From positions 665,816 through 729,815 of the forward strand of contig CM053266.1 of assembly GCA_028583415.1 (NCBI GenBank): a DNA stretch of 64,000 bases, written 5' to 3'. The notes under the pieces are model-generated. The model was given only the letters and a program-made list of their open reading frames with translations. It ran no database searches and had not been told where the DNA came from. Positions within the stretch are counted from its first letter, which is position 1, and each line of letters starts with the position of its first letter. The position numbers and the translations under genes were made by a program. The DNA comes from Protea cynaroides. Lineage: Eukaryota; Streptophyta; Magnoliopsida; Proteales; Proteaceae. Below are positions 20,089 to 31,811 of this stretch, piece after piece.

Positions 20089-22381
20089 TGTCACACCCCA
20101 ATTCTGCACTATTCAGAATGATGTTATGAACCGCTAATAAACCAACGGTTCAACCAGGATCTCAAATAGGCTATCCCTGCGTTATCTAAACTTACACACA
20201 TCCGTAATCATAATCAGAGTAAATACACAATAGCGGAAGTCTTATAATAACATGAACTGAGAAACTAAGATGATACTAATAATTTAATAGCAACTTATTC
20301 TGTTTTCAACTGAGACATAAATATTTAAGTACCAAATACATGTCTTAATAAATCCAATAAAGAAACCTATAAAATATCTAATCAAATACACACGAGTTGC
20401 ATTCGCAAGAGGAGTTGTGTGTATTCACTTCAGCTTCAGCTTCCATCGCCGCTACGTTCCTGTATGCTGGATCATTCATATAATCATCAACGGTAACCTG
20501 CATCATCAACTAAAAATATTCGACGTCGAGGGGTGAGCACACATCACGGCTCAGTGAGTAGCCAAAATAATGCAACAATACATATGTATGCAAATCAATT
20601 TATATCTTTGGTCTGGTATATAAGTTTGCAGTATGCGAGCCAAAGGTCGCGTTTATTGACCCCGCCTCTATACACGAGTGTGTGACGTTACCCGAAGATC
20701 ACATTTATCGTCAACTCACATGCACCCAATCATGAACATTATATAACAAAGGTTACGTTTATTGCTATATAGTGCCATACCAGCACGTAAGCCCCTGTTA
20801 ACGAGGGCTGCAAACTGGGCTCGCAACTAACCAATTCTAATGCCAAAAGTCTATCCAAGGCCTCACCCCAGCATCCCTCAGAATGTCCATAGAGATAGAG
20901 CTAAGGCCCCCCGGTAGAGTCAGAAACTACAAGGACCGAGACCACCTCCCCTGATACTCTACGACACAATAGTTCTGCTAAAGTAATGGCGATACGACGA
21001 TGCCAATGCACAAAACTTGAGTTAGAGATAGAGCTAAAGTGCTGAGACCCGCCAAAGGTTAACGTTTATTGACGTTCTCATCACACCTCCCCTGATACTC
21101 GCTCACATCAAGTACATCAACCACACACATACAAGCACATGCCTATTCTTATCATCATCATCATCATCATGTTATAAACAATAAAGTAAATATGCATGAA
21201 CAAATAGTAGAAATATTGGATGGCATGCTGTATGCACATTATAAACATATTCGCATAGAATCAAGCATGGCATAGGAATCAAGAAATAGAAAACAGTTTA
21301 TATTATTAATCAATTTAGTTTGGAGTTCTGGTTCCTCACCTTAGCTTGCTATAAGATGTTTTTCCAAGCTTTAGAATCACCTTTACAGTGTTATTATATT
21401 GCTAGAAGACCTAAAAAAGTCGATAGAATTTAATTAGAATTAATTCTAGATTTAAAAACCACTCTGTTAACTGAGGGTCGGAGGTAGGGTCGGAGTCCTG
21501 ATCGACCCTGGGTGCGACCCTCCCCAGATTCTGAACTTCTCGAACACTGAGGATCGATGGTCAGGAACACCTAGGGTCGGATGGTCATCGACCCTCGGTG
21601 TGACCCTCTGTGCACTTTGGTCCAATTCCCTCTTTTAATCCATTCTTCGTGTTTGGAATCCTATGGCCTGCTCCAACATTCCATTCTACATGCATTCCAT
21701 GGTCTAAAACCATGTATAACCCACCTAGATAGCTTTCATGCATTCTTCTATGGGTTTCCATGGAAACCTAACCATAGATTGATGGTTTGGGTTTCTCCGA
21801 GATCACACTCTCAACAATAACTAACCTAAAGTCTGTAGAAACTCATGGAATTAGTATCCATACCTGAGAAGATTACTTTTTCTCTAAAATTCTTCTCCTT
21901 TTTGCTAAGTTCTCTTCCTTGCCTTTCTTCTTCCTCTTTTCCTTCTCCTCTCTTTCTCTCAATTCAATTAGGGTTGTGAAAGGAGTGAAAGTGGCTTAGG
22001 GACGTCCTTTAAATAGAGTAGGAACATCCTAAAATAAGTCTCTTTGAGATTAGGAAAGAATCCCAATCGAAAATTAGGAAATTTCCTAATTTTATTTTCT
22101 TACGACAACCGAGGGTCGATGGGAGGGTCGATGATCCCGTTGACCCTAGGGTCCTAAGCTGTCCAACCCTCCCTTCAAAACTGAGGGTCTGACTTTCTAT
22201 TTTGGGAGGCCCGACCCTGCTTAGCTGGGTATGCGACCCTTTCCTTATTTTAAGTGTTTTTGGGTCGATTTGATACCTGGGTTCTCGATCTCCTGCACGC
22301 CCTTGGTCCATTTGACTCGACCATGATGGGTAAACCTGGTTCAAGGTGGTAAGACCAGGTTAAATTGACACGGGTCTTACA
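20089..22381 (-). repeat. Element A 5' LTR
   Basis: It pairs with 10405-12719. Minus-strand start TGTAAGACCC, end GGGGTGTGACA. Differences from the 3' LTR include short deletions near 20496 and 20635. It keeps the promoter, splice donor, core and micro-ORF. Confidence 0.95.
20378..20498 (-). CDS. LTR micro-ORF (A 5' LTR)
   Basis: Minus-strand frame after acceptor GATGATGCAG with DYMNDPAYRNVAAM and the C terminus NSSCECNSCVFD, TAG at 20380-20378. It differs from the 3' LTR copy by a two-base deletion near the acceptor and a few substitutions. The Cys pattern is unchanged. Confidence 0.42.
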
Positions 22382-22386
22382 TCTAA

Positions 22387-23611
22387 CGCACACTGAAGAT
22401 TTAGAAGCTGGCCCACTCTCCCATCAGTCACGCGCTGAGCATCTAGGAGCTCTCCTACTCTCCTATCTGTCGTACGCTGGGCATCTAGAAGCTCTCCCAC
22501 TCTCAAGTCCGTCACGCGCTGAGCCTCTCTGATCTCGCACAGTAATCTCATCATATCATCAGATGGTGGGTGTGAAGGACTAGCCATGTGTGAAGGAGCC
22601 CGAGATGGACCAGTTCCAGTAGAATGTGGAGGTGATGGAGGAGGTATAGCGTCTACATCCATATACATGTAATCCTCATCCTCAACATCACCCCCATAGA
22701 CCCCTTCTCCGGCTGCTACTGCTCCTGCTACCGCTTCAGCGTCTGCTACCTCTACCCGAGTATGAGGATGCACCAGAGGTTTCTCTCATCATCATTGACC
22801 TGAGCATCCCGCATACCCGTCTTACAGATGACCTCCCAGTCCAGAACCGATGAAAAGGTCTTCTCCTGAATCTTCTCATCTACTAAATCAATGCCTAGGC
22901 AGGTGAGCAGTGTAGTGATCAGACGTCCGTAGGGCAGGTTGCCTAGCTGACCAGGCAGCGTAACATGGATCATCGTCCTCAGGATAATGTAAGGTAGGCA
23001 GACAGGCTACCTAGTGCAAATGCAGTAGAGGACATACTGGGTCAACTGGGAGATCCTCTCACAGTGTCCACTCTAGGGTATCAGGTTGTGTTGGATGATC
23101 TTACAGTACACCCGAGGCTCTGGACGTAGGTTGATCGCTTTCATCTCCTAGCAATCATCTCTAATAAGCTGACTGTCAATCTCAGCACGCATCTCCAAGG
23201 AAAGGAACTGGGGCTCCCAGGGAGCACAGTACACCAAAGGGCCATCATTTGATATGCCCCAAAGATAAGCCAACTGCTGGCAGTCAAATGAAATCTCTAC
23301 CCCTTTGACGTAGCTCGTGATCCTGAGCTCCCTACCCCTCTCTGTGTCATTGCGATCCCCCACTACCTGGAGATTGCAATAGAACTGTCTCACCAAATCT
23401 GGATGGGTACAAGCGTCATAGGTGATCACAGGGAGCCAACCCATGTCACCAAATGCCCCCTCCACATTGAACAAGGCTAGACTAGCCAAGTCCACACAGC
23501 GACCCCCCTCTACTTTCTTACGCTCATAGCGAGCATACTGAGCTTCGGCCTCATTGAAGCGGAAATGAACTGGGTCATGAGCTCTAGGCACCTAGGTACG
23601 AGCCACATTAT
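22387..23611 (-). pseudogene. Element B antisense gene, main body
   Basis: On the minus strand, the acceptor TTCGGCAG (ending 23612) is followed by GTGGCTCGTACC where element A has an ATG, so the start codon is lost or displaced. The domain (FRFNEAEAQYARYERKK, LFNVEGAFGDMGWLPVITY, LVRQFYCNLQVVG) is open from 23591 to 23148. A frameshift follows, then stops near 23072 and 23010, then open frames 22973-22752 and 22773-22387 with YMYMDVDAIPPPSP and three RxTDxRVGELLDAQ repeats. The gene runs into the target duplication of element A and finishes at 10404-10267. Against A, the protein is well conserved in the domain, the acidic linker and the repeats, suggesting past selection on the protein. Confidence 0.72.
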
Positions 23612-24207
23612 CTGCCGAAACAAAGAAAAACAAATAATAGATCAGTAATGGTGATAAACCCAAAAATTTTGGCATTATAACGGCATAAATTGGTCAAAAG
23701 CCTCACTTTTCACCCAAACACTTGGGCAGGAGGACTTACATAGGTTCTAAACCATCCTGCAAGGCTCATACAGTTGGAAATTTAATTTAGAAAGATCGAA
23801 TTTGAAGGAATTTCAATAAATTCAAAAAATCTCAAAAATTAGGTCAAAAATGGAAAATTTCAAGTTTCTCAATAACCAACCGATGAAACTCAAATATTTT
23901 TGAGGGATTTTGTCCATTGGGTGACCAATAGCAAAAGCCCCCAATAAAAATTAAATTTTTATGGTCAAAAAAAGTTTAATTTAAAGAAAACGATGTAAAT
24001 GGACAAAAACCTAGTTTAGAAAGCTTTACAAATGTGAAATGGTAGAGAGCATACTTGAAGAGAAGGAGCGGAAGTCACGAACGGAAGAAATGATCACCAA
24101 ACACTAGGGGTCGATACTCTAGCAACTCAAGGAACCGGGTTGAGTTGGAAGGAAGGAGAAAGAATGGGAAATGAATCCAAAATCGGGTTTAAAAACCTGA
24201 TTCTGGA
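23612..24207 (-). other. Element B antisense gene, intron and 5' exon
   Basis: On the minus strand a donor TTCAA|GTATGC (24055|24054) and the acceptor at 23612 bound an AT-rich intron of about 440 bases. It matches the intron of element A in length and sequence. The exon upstream (24055-24200) is C/T-rich. Confidence 0.5.
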
Positions 24208-24432
24208 TCGTAGGGTCGTACAATTCGACCAAAATATGCGACCCTACGTCAGACCCTACCATCGACCCTAGGCTCTCGGTGATCTGACAGAGAACCTGGG
24301 GTCGGACCTAGGGTCGAACATATACCGACCCCACGATCGACCCTAGGCTCTCGGTAAGCTGACAGGGTTTCTTAGGGTCGCATACCCTAGGGTCGCATGA
24401 GGACCGACCCTACCATCGACCCTACGATGGAA
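24208..24432. promoter_or_regulatory. Element B GGTCG motif cluster between gag and antisense gene
   Basis: Repeated CGTAGGGTCG, TAGGGTCGCAT, CATCGACCCTA and CGACCCTACG motifs in both orientations. Spelling is the TAGGGTCG form of the B LTRs and unlike the GAGGGTCGATGG form in A at the same place. Stretch 24433-24548 is AT-rich leader ending in the acceptor ATTGTTTTCAG (24548) just before gag. Confidence 0.55.
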
Positions 24433-24572
24433 AATACAGTATTTTGTTAGAATGATCTGAAAAAGTTTGAAATTTATATTGATTAGTTGGATTTTTACTT
24501 GAGAACAACTTATGTTAATTTCCTCACATGTGCTATGATTGTTTTCAGATACTACCACCACCAGAACAGGAA

Positions 24573-25850
24573 ATGGCTGGGCGAAGGGTGACCTGACGAG
24601 GCCGTAACCCAATTCCACCACCACCACATGTGGAGGAAGACAACCATGTAAATCATGAAGCACAGGAGAATCTGAATATGGCACCGCCAGTGGCTAGTAG
24701 CCAGGCAAATTCTACAAACTTGTCAGCCCCACCTACAGACCTGGCTACAGCAGTAATGAACTTGGCTCAATAGCTGCAGCAAATACAGCAGGTGCAAGCC
24801 AATATGCAGACTGCTATAGGCATGGCTTTTCCAGCTGCACATACGATACCTATGCCAGTAGGACAAGCTAGCACAGTACCAGGGGGAAGCAACATGGTAC
24901 CCCACGCACCTCAAACACCAGTCATGCCGGCTCAAGTACAGAATCCTGAGGTAGCTCAAGGCAGTTACCGGTATCAACCACCTATGTATGGGGCCTATGC
25001 TCCGTATCAGCTGGGCCACTCCCGATTGACCGAGCATTTTCTGAAGATGAAGCCCAAAGAATATAATGGTAAGCCAGCAGATCCTTTGTGGCCATCACAC
25101 TGGATTGATGAAATGGAAAGAAATTTTATGATGATGACAGTGAATGAAGAGGAAAAAGTGTTGTGTGCAACCTTCATGCTAAAAGGCAATGCACACCACT
25201 GGTGGAAGTCCACACGGACTTATCTGTTAACAAAGCACACCCAATTGACCTGGGATATATATAAAGAGGCATTTTTTGAGAAGTATTTCCATAGAAGTTT
25301 TAGAGATTCTATGGAAAGAGAGTTCCTGAGTTTATATCAGGGGCAAATGATCGTGGATGCATACCAACAGCGTTATGAGGAGCTGTTTTTCTTTGCACCC
25401 GCCAACATGTAGGAAGAAAATATAAAAACCCGAAGGTTCGTCATGGGACTTAGGGGAAGCATTCGTGAGCATGTTCTGGGACTGGAAAGGAAGGTCTACA
25501 ATGAAGCCATACAAATTGCTCGAGTAATAGAGTCGAGGCAGAAAGAGAGCTATTTCACTCAGAATAGAGGTATCAAGAGGCCAAATGGGAATTCTTATAA
25601 CGGAGGGAATACAAGGACATTCAAACCCTTCTGTACTCAAGGTTTCAATGATGTAGCCAAGACTACTCCAGCAACTCAGCTGCAACAAAAGCAAAACAAT
25701 GAAGGAGTAAAATGCTTTAACTGCAACCAAATAGGACATTATTCAAGGGAGTGTCCTAAACCCAGGAAGCAGCTACAACAAGGAAAGGTTTATGCTGCTA
25801 CATCTGAGAATGCTGCCGCATCACCTGATGTGGTCACAGGTATGACTTGA
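24573..25850 (+). pseudogene. Element B gag, three stops
   Basis: It starts MAGRRVT, 24 bases after a likely 3' splice site (TTTTCAG, ending 24548). A Pro-rich N terminus is followed by the retrotransposon gag domain (NGKPADPLWPSHWIDEMERNF, YQGQMIVDAYQQRYEELFF) and the zinc knuckle CFNCNQIGHYSRECPKP (about 25711-25761). The one frame runs to TGA at 25848-25850 with in-frame stops at 24594 (TGA, from CGA), 24771 (TAG, from CAG) and 25410 (TAG). All are explained by single transitions. Gag would form the virus-like particle and bind the RNA. Confidence 0.9.
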
Positions 25851-25894
25851 ACCTTTCATTTTGTATTACATTGTGTGAGCATGTAGACTAAATT

Positions 25895-25992
25895 AAAACA
25901 AATCACAGGTATCGTACCTATTAATGGCATACCCGCTAGTACTAAAACAAATCACAGGTATCGTACCTATTAATGGCATACCCGCTAGTACT
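25895..25992 (+). repeat. 49-bp direct tandem duplication at the gag-protease junction
   Basis: 25895-25943 and 25944-25992 are identical copies starting AAAACAAATCACAGG and ending CCGCTAGTACT. Element A has a single copy at this place. 49 is not a multiple of three, so it shifts frame just before the protease Asp-Ser-Gly. Confidence 0.97.
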
Positions 25993-28900
25993 CTTTGATT
26001 CTGGAGCTCCTCATTCTTTTATATCTGTGTCATTTGGAAAGAAGCTAAATCTATCCCTCAAATCTTTAGACTATAAACTGCTTGTACGATCGCCTATGGG
26101 ATTAGAAGTGAAATTAAAAAAAGGTTATGGACCATGTCTAGTTCTTATTGACGAGAAGATTTGGATGCAACCTTGATTCAACTTGAGATGACAGACTTTG
26201 ACGTCATCTTGGGAATGGACTGGTTAGCTCAGCATTTTGCCAATTTAAAGACAAGGAAGGAGCAGAGTTTAGTTTTGCGGGAACCAAACATCCCCGTAAA
26301 CAAAAACTCATCCTCTCTGCATTAAAGGATAGGAAATGCCTCGAGAAAGGAGGAGTTGGGTTTTTAGTATCAGTGGTCGACCTCACCAAGGAAGCACCAC
26401 GAATGGAGGATATTGATGTTGTGTGTGACTTTTCAGATGTATTTCCTGAAGAACTACCAGGACTACTACCCGACCGAGCGACAGAGTTCGTTATAGACCT
26501 GATACCCGGAGCCGCACCAGTATCTAAAGCACCCTATCGAATGGCTCCTACTGAACTGAAGGAATTGAAGGTATAGTTATAAGAATTATTGGACAAGGGT
26601 TATTTTGGACCTAGCATATCACCATGGGGAGCGCCAGTATTGTTTGTAAATAAGAAGGACGGTAGCGTTCAACTATGTATAGACTACCAAGAATGGAATA
26701 AGCTAACAATTAAGAATCGGTACCCGTTGCCTCAGATCGATGACTTGTTCGATCAGTTGCAAGGTACCAAGGTGTTCTCCAAGATCGATCTTTGGTCAGG
26801 ATACCATCAGTTGAAGATTAAGGATGGTGATATTCCAAAGACAGCATTTAGAACAAAATATGGACATTATGAATTTTTAGTCGTGTCTTTTGGATTGACT
26901 AACGCACCCACAAATTTTATAGAACTCATGTATCAGGTATTCCATGATATGTTGGATACGTCGATCATTGTGTTTATTGATGATATATTGGTCTACTCCA
27001 AGGACAAGGATACTCATGTCATGAATCTAAGAGCCGCTCTGCAGCGATTAAGGAAAGATAAACTTTACGCCAAATTTACAAAGTGTGAGTTTTGGTTAAA
27101 TAAGGTCGCTTTCTTAGCCATGTAGTATCCGCTGAAGGAATTAAAGTGGATCCTAGCAAGATTGAAGCCATTGTGAAGTGTGAAGCACCGAAGAGCGTTG
27201 CAGAAATAAGAAGTTTCCTAGGTCTAGTTGGGTATTATCGACGATTCGTGGAAGACTATTCCAGAATTGCCGTACCTATTACCAGTTTGACTAAGAAAGG
27301 AGAAAAGTTTGTTTGGACAGATAAATGTGAGAAAAGTTTCCAAACATTGAAGGCTAGATTGATATTTGCTCCGATCTTGACTATTCCTATTCCTGGACAA
27401 TCATTTATCTTGTACACTGATGCGTCGGGATTGGGTTTAGGATGTGTACTTATGCAAGGAGAACAAGTAATTGCATATGCTTCAAGACAACTGAAGACAC
27501 ATGAGAAGAACTATCCCACTCATGACTTGGAATTAGCGATAGTAGTACATGCTGTCAAGATATGGAGACATTACTTGTACGGAGAGAAATTTCAGATTAA
27601 ATCACATCATAAGAGTCTCACTTATCTTTTTAATCAGAAGGAGTTGAACATGCGACAAAGAAGATGGCTGAAATTATTGAAGGATTATGATTGTGATAGC
27701 CAGTATCATCTAGGAAAGGCTAATGTAGTTGCTGATGCGCTAAGCAGAAAAGCAATGATAAAATCTCAAGGAGAGGTTAACACAACTGCAGCAATGTGTA
27801 CTACAGGAAAAGTGTTCAATTACAGTAATGAGCAGTAGGAGATAGATGCACCGGGTGAATCAACCAACCAAGGGTTTATTCATTGGTTTTCAAATATGTT
27901 CAGAATGTTGAAGATTGTACCTGATATAATTGATGAAGTGAAAGTAGCTAATAGATCAGACCCTTATCTGAGAACGGTACAAGAAGACATCGAAAAAGTA
28001 GGACTATTCCTGAGTTCACCTTAGATGATGAAAAGGTACTGAAGTACAAAGGAAGAATATGTGTTCCTGAAACAGAAAATTTGGATATTAGACACCGACT
28101 AATGAAGGAAGCTCATACCACCGCCTATTCGGTACATCTTGGAAGTACGAAGATGTATCATGATTTGAAGAAATTATATTGGTGGAGAGGAATGAAAGAA
28201 GATGTAGCTAAATTCATGTCTCAATGCCTAAATTGTCAGAGGGTGAAGGCTGAACGATAAAGACCTGCAGGACTGTTGCAGCCGCTGCCAGAACCAGTAT
28301 GGAAATAGGACTGCATCACTATGGACTTCGTCACCGGGTTACCATTGACTCCTTGAGTAGTTGACGCGGTCTGGGTGATTGTAGATCGTCTGATTAAGAC
28401 AACTCGCTTTATAGCAATACGACCACAGTATACCCTGGAGTGGTTAGCCAAACTATATGTAGATAACATTGTAAGATTACATGGTGTACCTGAAAGCATT
28501 GTGTCCGAAAGAGACCTACGCTTTACTTCAAAGTTTTGGGAAGGATTGCAAAAGGCTATGGGTAAACGTTGAAGTTCAGTACTGCATTCCATCCTCAGAC
28601 AGACGGACAGTCAGAGCGTACCATTCAGATTTTAGAAGACATGCTTCGAGCCTGTGTAATTGATTTTAAAGGATCATGGGATGAGAAACTACCATTGATC
28701 GAGTTCGCTTATAACAACAGCTATCAAGCAACTATACAGATGTCACCCTATGAAGCACTGTATGGTAGAAAGTGTCAAACTCCTTTGTTTTGGAATGAAG
28801 TTGGTGAACGTAGCATCGTTGGACCAGAATTTGTTGAAGAAACTTGTCAAGTAGTCAACATCATTAAGGAAAGAGTTAGAACGACTCAGAATCGTCAGAA

Positions 28901-29396
28901 ACAATACGTAGATACTCGACGCCGAGACCTTGAATTTGTTGTAGGTGATAAGGTATTTCTGAAGGTATCACCTATGCGGGGTTTAAAACGATTCGGACAG
29001 AAAGGGAAGCTAAGTTCGAGATATGTTGGGCCATACGAGATTTTAGCCAAACGTGAAAAGGTGGCTTATCAGTTAGCACTACCACCATCTATGTCAAGTG
29101 TGCATGATGTATATCATGTTTCATTGCTGAAGAAGTACGTCAGAGACCCAACGCATTATTTGACAGCAGATCCACCAGGTCTAACTGATGATTTGACATT
29201 CGAAGTAGCACCAACTGAAATCACTAGTCGAAAGGTTCAACGTCTACGCAATCGTGACATATACTATGTTAAAGTCACCTGGAGGAGCAGAGATATAGAA
29301 GAGATCACATGGGAAGAAAAGAATGCTATGCGGAAGCAATATCCTCACCTTTTCAACTCGAAAGGTATGTACAAATTTGGAGGACAAAATTTTTAA
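25960..29396 (+). pseudogene. Element B pol (protease, RT, RNase H, integrase, chromodomain), broken
   Basis: Domains in order. Protease: LFDSGAPHSF with catalytic Asp at 25997, ILGMDWLAQH near 26210, with a one-base loss near 26160 and a short deletion near 26240. RT: 26373-27125 with stops near 26575 and catalytic FIDD at 26973-26984. RNase H: LYTDASGLGLG near 27412. Integrase: HHCC finger (HLGSTKMYH, CLNCQ) near 28135-28240, catalytic residues in ITMDFVTGLP, SERDLRF (Asp kept in different register) and QSERTIQ. The last 275 codons (28569-29396) are open, through GPY/F (YVGPYEIL) and chromodomain (VKVTWRSRDIEEITWEEKNAM). Nonsense changes at 28258, 28306 and 28354 are all transitions from Gln, Trp and Arg codons. 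The stop at 29394 abuts the polypurine tract. Confidence 0.9.
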
Positions 29397-29410
29397 GAAG
29401 AGGCGGGGGT
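29395..29410 (+). promoter_or_regulatory. Element B polypurine tract
   Basis: AAGAAGAGGCGGGGGT abuts the 3' LTR at 29411 and overlaps the end of pol. Confidence 0.85.
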
Positions 29411-31666
29411 TGTAAGACGCGTATTGAACTAACCGGTCTTACCACCTTGTACCAGGTCTACCTATCATGGTCGAGCCAAGTGGACCAAGTGCATGAAGAA
29501 AATCACAAGACCAGGTATGAGTCTAACCCAAAAACTATAAATGTGAGGGTAGGGTCGCATGCCTAAACAGGTAGGGTCGACCCCACCTCAACAGAAGTCC
29601 AACCCATGACTTTTTAGTCGTAGGGTCGCATGACTGAGAAGGTATAGGGTCGACGGATCTTGCGACCCTACGTCCGACCCTACGATTATAGACATAAATC
29701 GTAAATTAGGAAACTTTCCTAATTCCAAGGGGTTCTTTCCTAAACTCGATGGGACTTATTTTAGAGGGTTTTCCTCTATAAATAGGATGTCCCTTAGCCT
29801 CTTTCACTCCTTTTAGAACCCTAATTGAAAGTGAGAAAAAGAGAAAGAGAAGGAAAAGAAGAAGAGAAGGAAAATTGAAGAAAAGACTAAGGAAGAGGAG
29901 GAAGTTCAGAGAAACCTCTGAATCTCAGCCAACCTCAGGTATGAACCTAATTCCCTTCATAAAGTAAGAACCTAGAATAGATTAGGAAGAAGTTAGCATT
30001 AAGAGAAACCCAAATCATCCATCCATGGACAAGTTTCAAAGGAATCCATGGAAGTAATCAACATAGGCAATGGAAAGTGTGTAAAAATCATAGTTATGAG
30101 CCATAGAACAATCTTAGAATGGACCTACAAGACCACATGATCGATCACATGCCCTCGGGAGGTCCCAGGGAGGGTGTGGTCGCACGTAGGGTCGATTGGT
30201 ATCCGACCCCACGTCCGACCCTACACCCTAGGGTCGCAAAAAACTGCTACCCTAGGTGCGACCCTACCCTGCGACCCTACGATTTCAGCTAGACTAAATT
30301 TGTTGGAATTAGTTCTAATTAAAATCTATCGACTTGTTAGGCCTTTCTACTTATTTAAAGGTGATTCATAAAGCTTGAATGAGGATCTACACTCAATCAA
30401 AGATGAGGGAACAAGACCTAAACTAATGGGCTAATAATAAACTATTTTCATTTATTGAGTCCAATACCATGTATGATTGTATGATTGTATGATTGTATGA
30501 TTGTAATGTGCATATCACATGTCATCCACTATTCCTGTTATTACTATTCATGCATATTTAATTCAGTTTATTTATAACATGATGATGATTATGATGCTAG
30601 GATTAAGCATGTGAATGTTTGTGTATGGTTAGTGTGCTTGATGCGAGTGGAGCATCAGGGGGAGGACGTGACACTGTGGTTCATCCTAGTCACCAGACTC
30701 TAGCTCTATCTCTACTCAAGTCTTATCCACTAGCAACATCGTATCGCCATTACCTTAGCAGAACTATTACGTCATAGGGCATCAGGGGAGGTGGTCTTGG
30801 ATCGTGTAGTCTCTGACTCTGCCAGGGGGCCTTAGCTCTATCTCTATGGACGTATTGAGGGATGCTGGGGTGAGGCCTTGGATACACTGTTTGACATTAG
30901 GATTGGTTAGTTGCGAGCCCAGTTTGCAAGCCCTCGCCAACAGGGGCTTACGTGTTGGTATGGGTAGAGCATCAGGGGAAGTGTGATGCGGTGTGGTCCT
31001 AAGCACTTTAGCTCTATCTCTATTCCATGGTGGGTGCATGTGGGGGCAGCAATGGTGTTTGATCCGTTGGGCAGTTCCAAACATTCATGTATAGAGGTGC
31101 GGCGGCCACCTATCCTTTCTATAGCACATTGCAAACTTATGAATCAGACCAAAGATATGAATTGTATGCATGCATATGTTTGTTGCATTGTTTTGTTTGC
31201 TCACTGAGCCATGATGTGTGCTCACCCTTTCGATGTCGAATACCTTTTAGTTGATGATGCAGGTACCATGGTTGAAGACTATATGAATGCTCCTACGTAT
31301 GGATATGCGGTGGCGATGGACTCTGAAGTTATGGTGGAGTCGCATGATTCGTCATGCGAGTGCAACTCATGCGTCTTCGATTAGATTCATTCTTTTTTGG
31401 ATTTTATTTGGAAATGTGATTGAATATTTTAAATTATTTTATGTCTTAGTCAATGGAGAATAATTGGATAATTTATTATTTTATAATTGTGAGACTCTTA
31501 GTTCATTAGTATAAAGACTTCCGCTATTATGTATTTACTCTAATTATTGTTGTGGATGTGTATGGTTTAAGCAAACGGACACAACCTATTCGAGATCCTG
31601 GTTGAACCATTGGTTAATTAGCGGTTCGTCACACCATTCTGAATAGCGTAAAATTGGGGTGTGACA
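29411..31666 (+). repeat. Element B 3' LTR
   Basis: Starts TGTAAGACGC, ends GGGGTGTGACA. It has the motif cluster (29555-29700), TATA (29777-29784), donor (29938|29939), second cluster (30175-30285), modules and core (30650-31060, hairpin arms 30928-30933 and 30944-30949), and the micro-ORF. Confidence 0.95.
31263..31384 (+). CDS. LTR micro-ORF (B 3' LTR)
   Basis: Acceptor GATGATGCAG ends at 31262, ATG at 31268, TAG at 31382. The product begins MVEDYMNAPTYG and ends DSSCECNSCVFD. It is full length and differs from the 5' LTR copy at six or fewer residues. Confidence 0.48.
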
Positions 31667-31811
31667 AATGCATTGGAGCCTTCTGTAGCTCATCAACTGG
31701 TGGAAGGAATCTGTCTTCTTACCACTGTCGAGTACTACAAAGGGGTGGTGTCGCCTGAGATCTATCGATTGTTGGAGACGGACATAGATTGGGTAAGTGT
31801 TGACAGACATG
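31667..31811 (+). pseudogene. Element G antisense gene, segment 2 and 5' splice site
   Basis: It continues segment 1 in frame after removal of element B: ANALEPSVAHQLVEG, then YYKGVVSPEIYRLLETDIDW. The frame then meets a consensus donor GG|GTAAGT at 31792|31793. A matching acceptor CCTATTTTCAG ends at 36481, so 31793-36481 looks like an intron into which LTR I inserted. Confidence 0.6.

Larger units (their letters stand above)
10405..22381 (-). mobile_element. Element A, Tekay-like chromovirus, youngest insertion with full structure
   Basis: The LTR pair is 10405-12719 and 20089-22381, flanked by a perfect TCTAA duplication (10400-10404, 22382-22386). Order on the minus strand: 5' LTR, Met primer site, antisense gene, gag, pol, polypurine tract, 3' LTR, about 12.0 kb in all. 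The two LTRs are very alike by eye, with only scattered substitutions and small indels. The coding region nevertheless has several stops and frameshifts, so it is not autonomous. Confidence 0.96.
7764..31666 (+). mobile_element. Element B, Tekay-like chromovirus, full length but split by element A
   Basis: Two LTRs (7764-9986, 29411-31666), a primer site for initiator tRNA-Met, an antisense gene, gag, pol and a polypurine tract are all present in order. The target duplication AATGC is perfect (7759-7763 and 31667-31671). Without the nested element A (10405-22381 plus duplication) it is about 11.9 kb. LTRs differ at a modest number of sites plus a short indel near 7905, so B is older than A. 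Confidence 0.95.
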
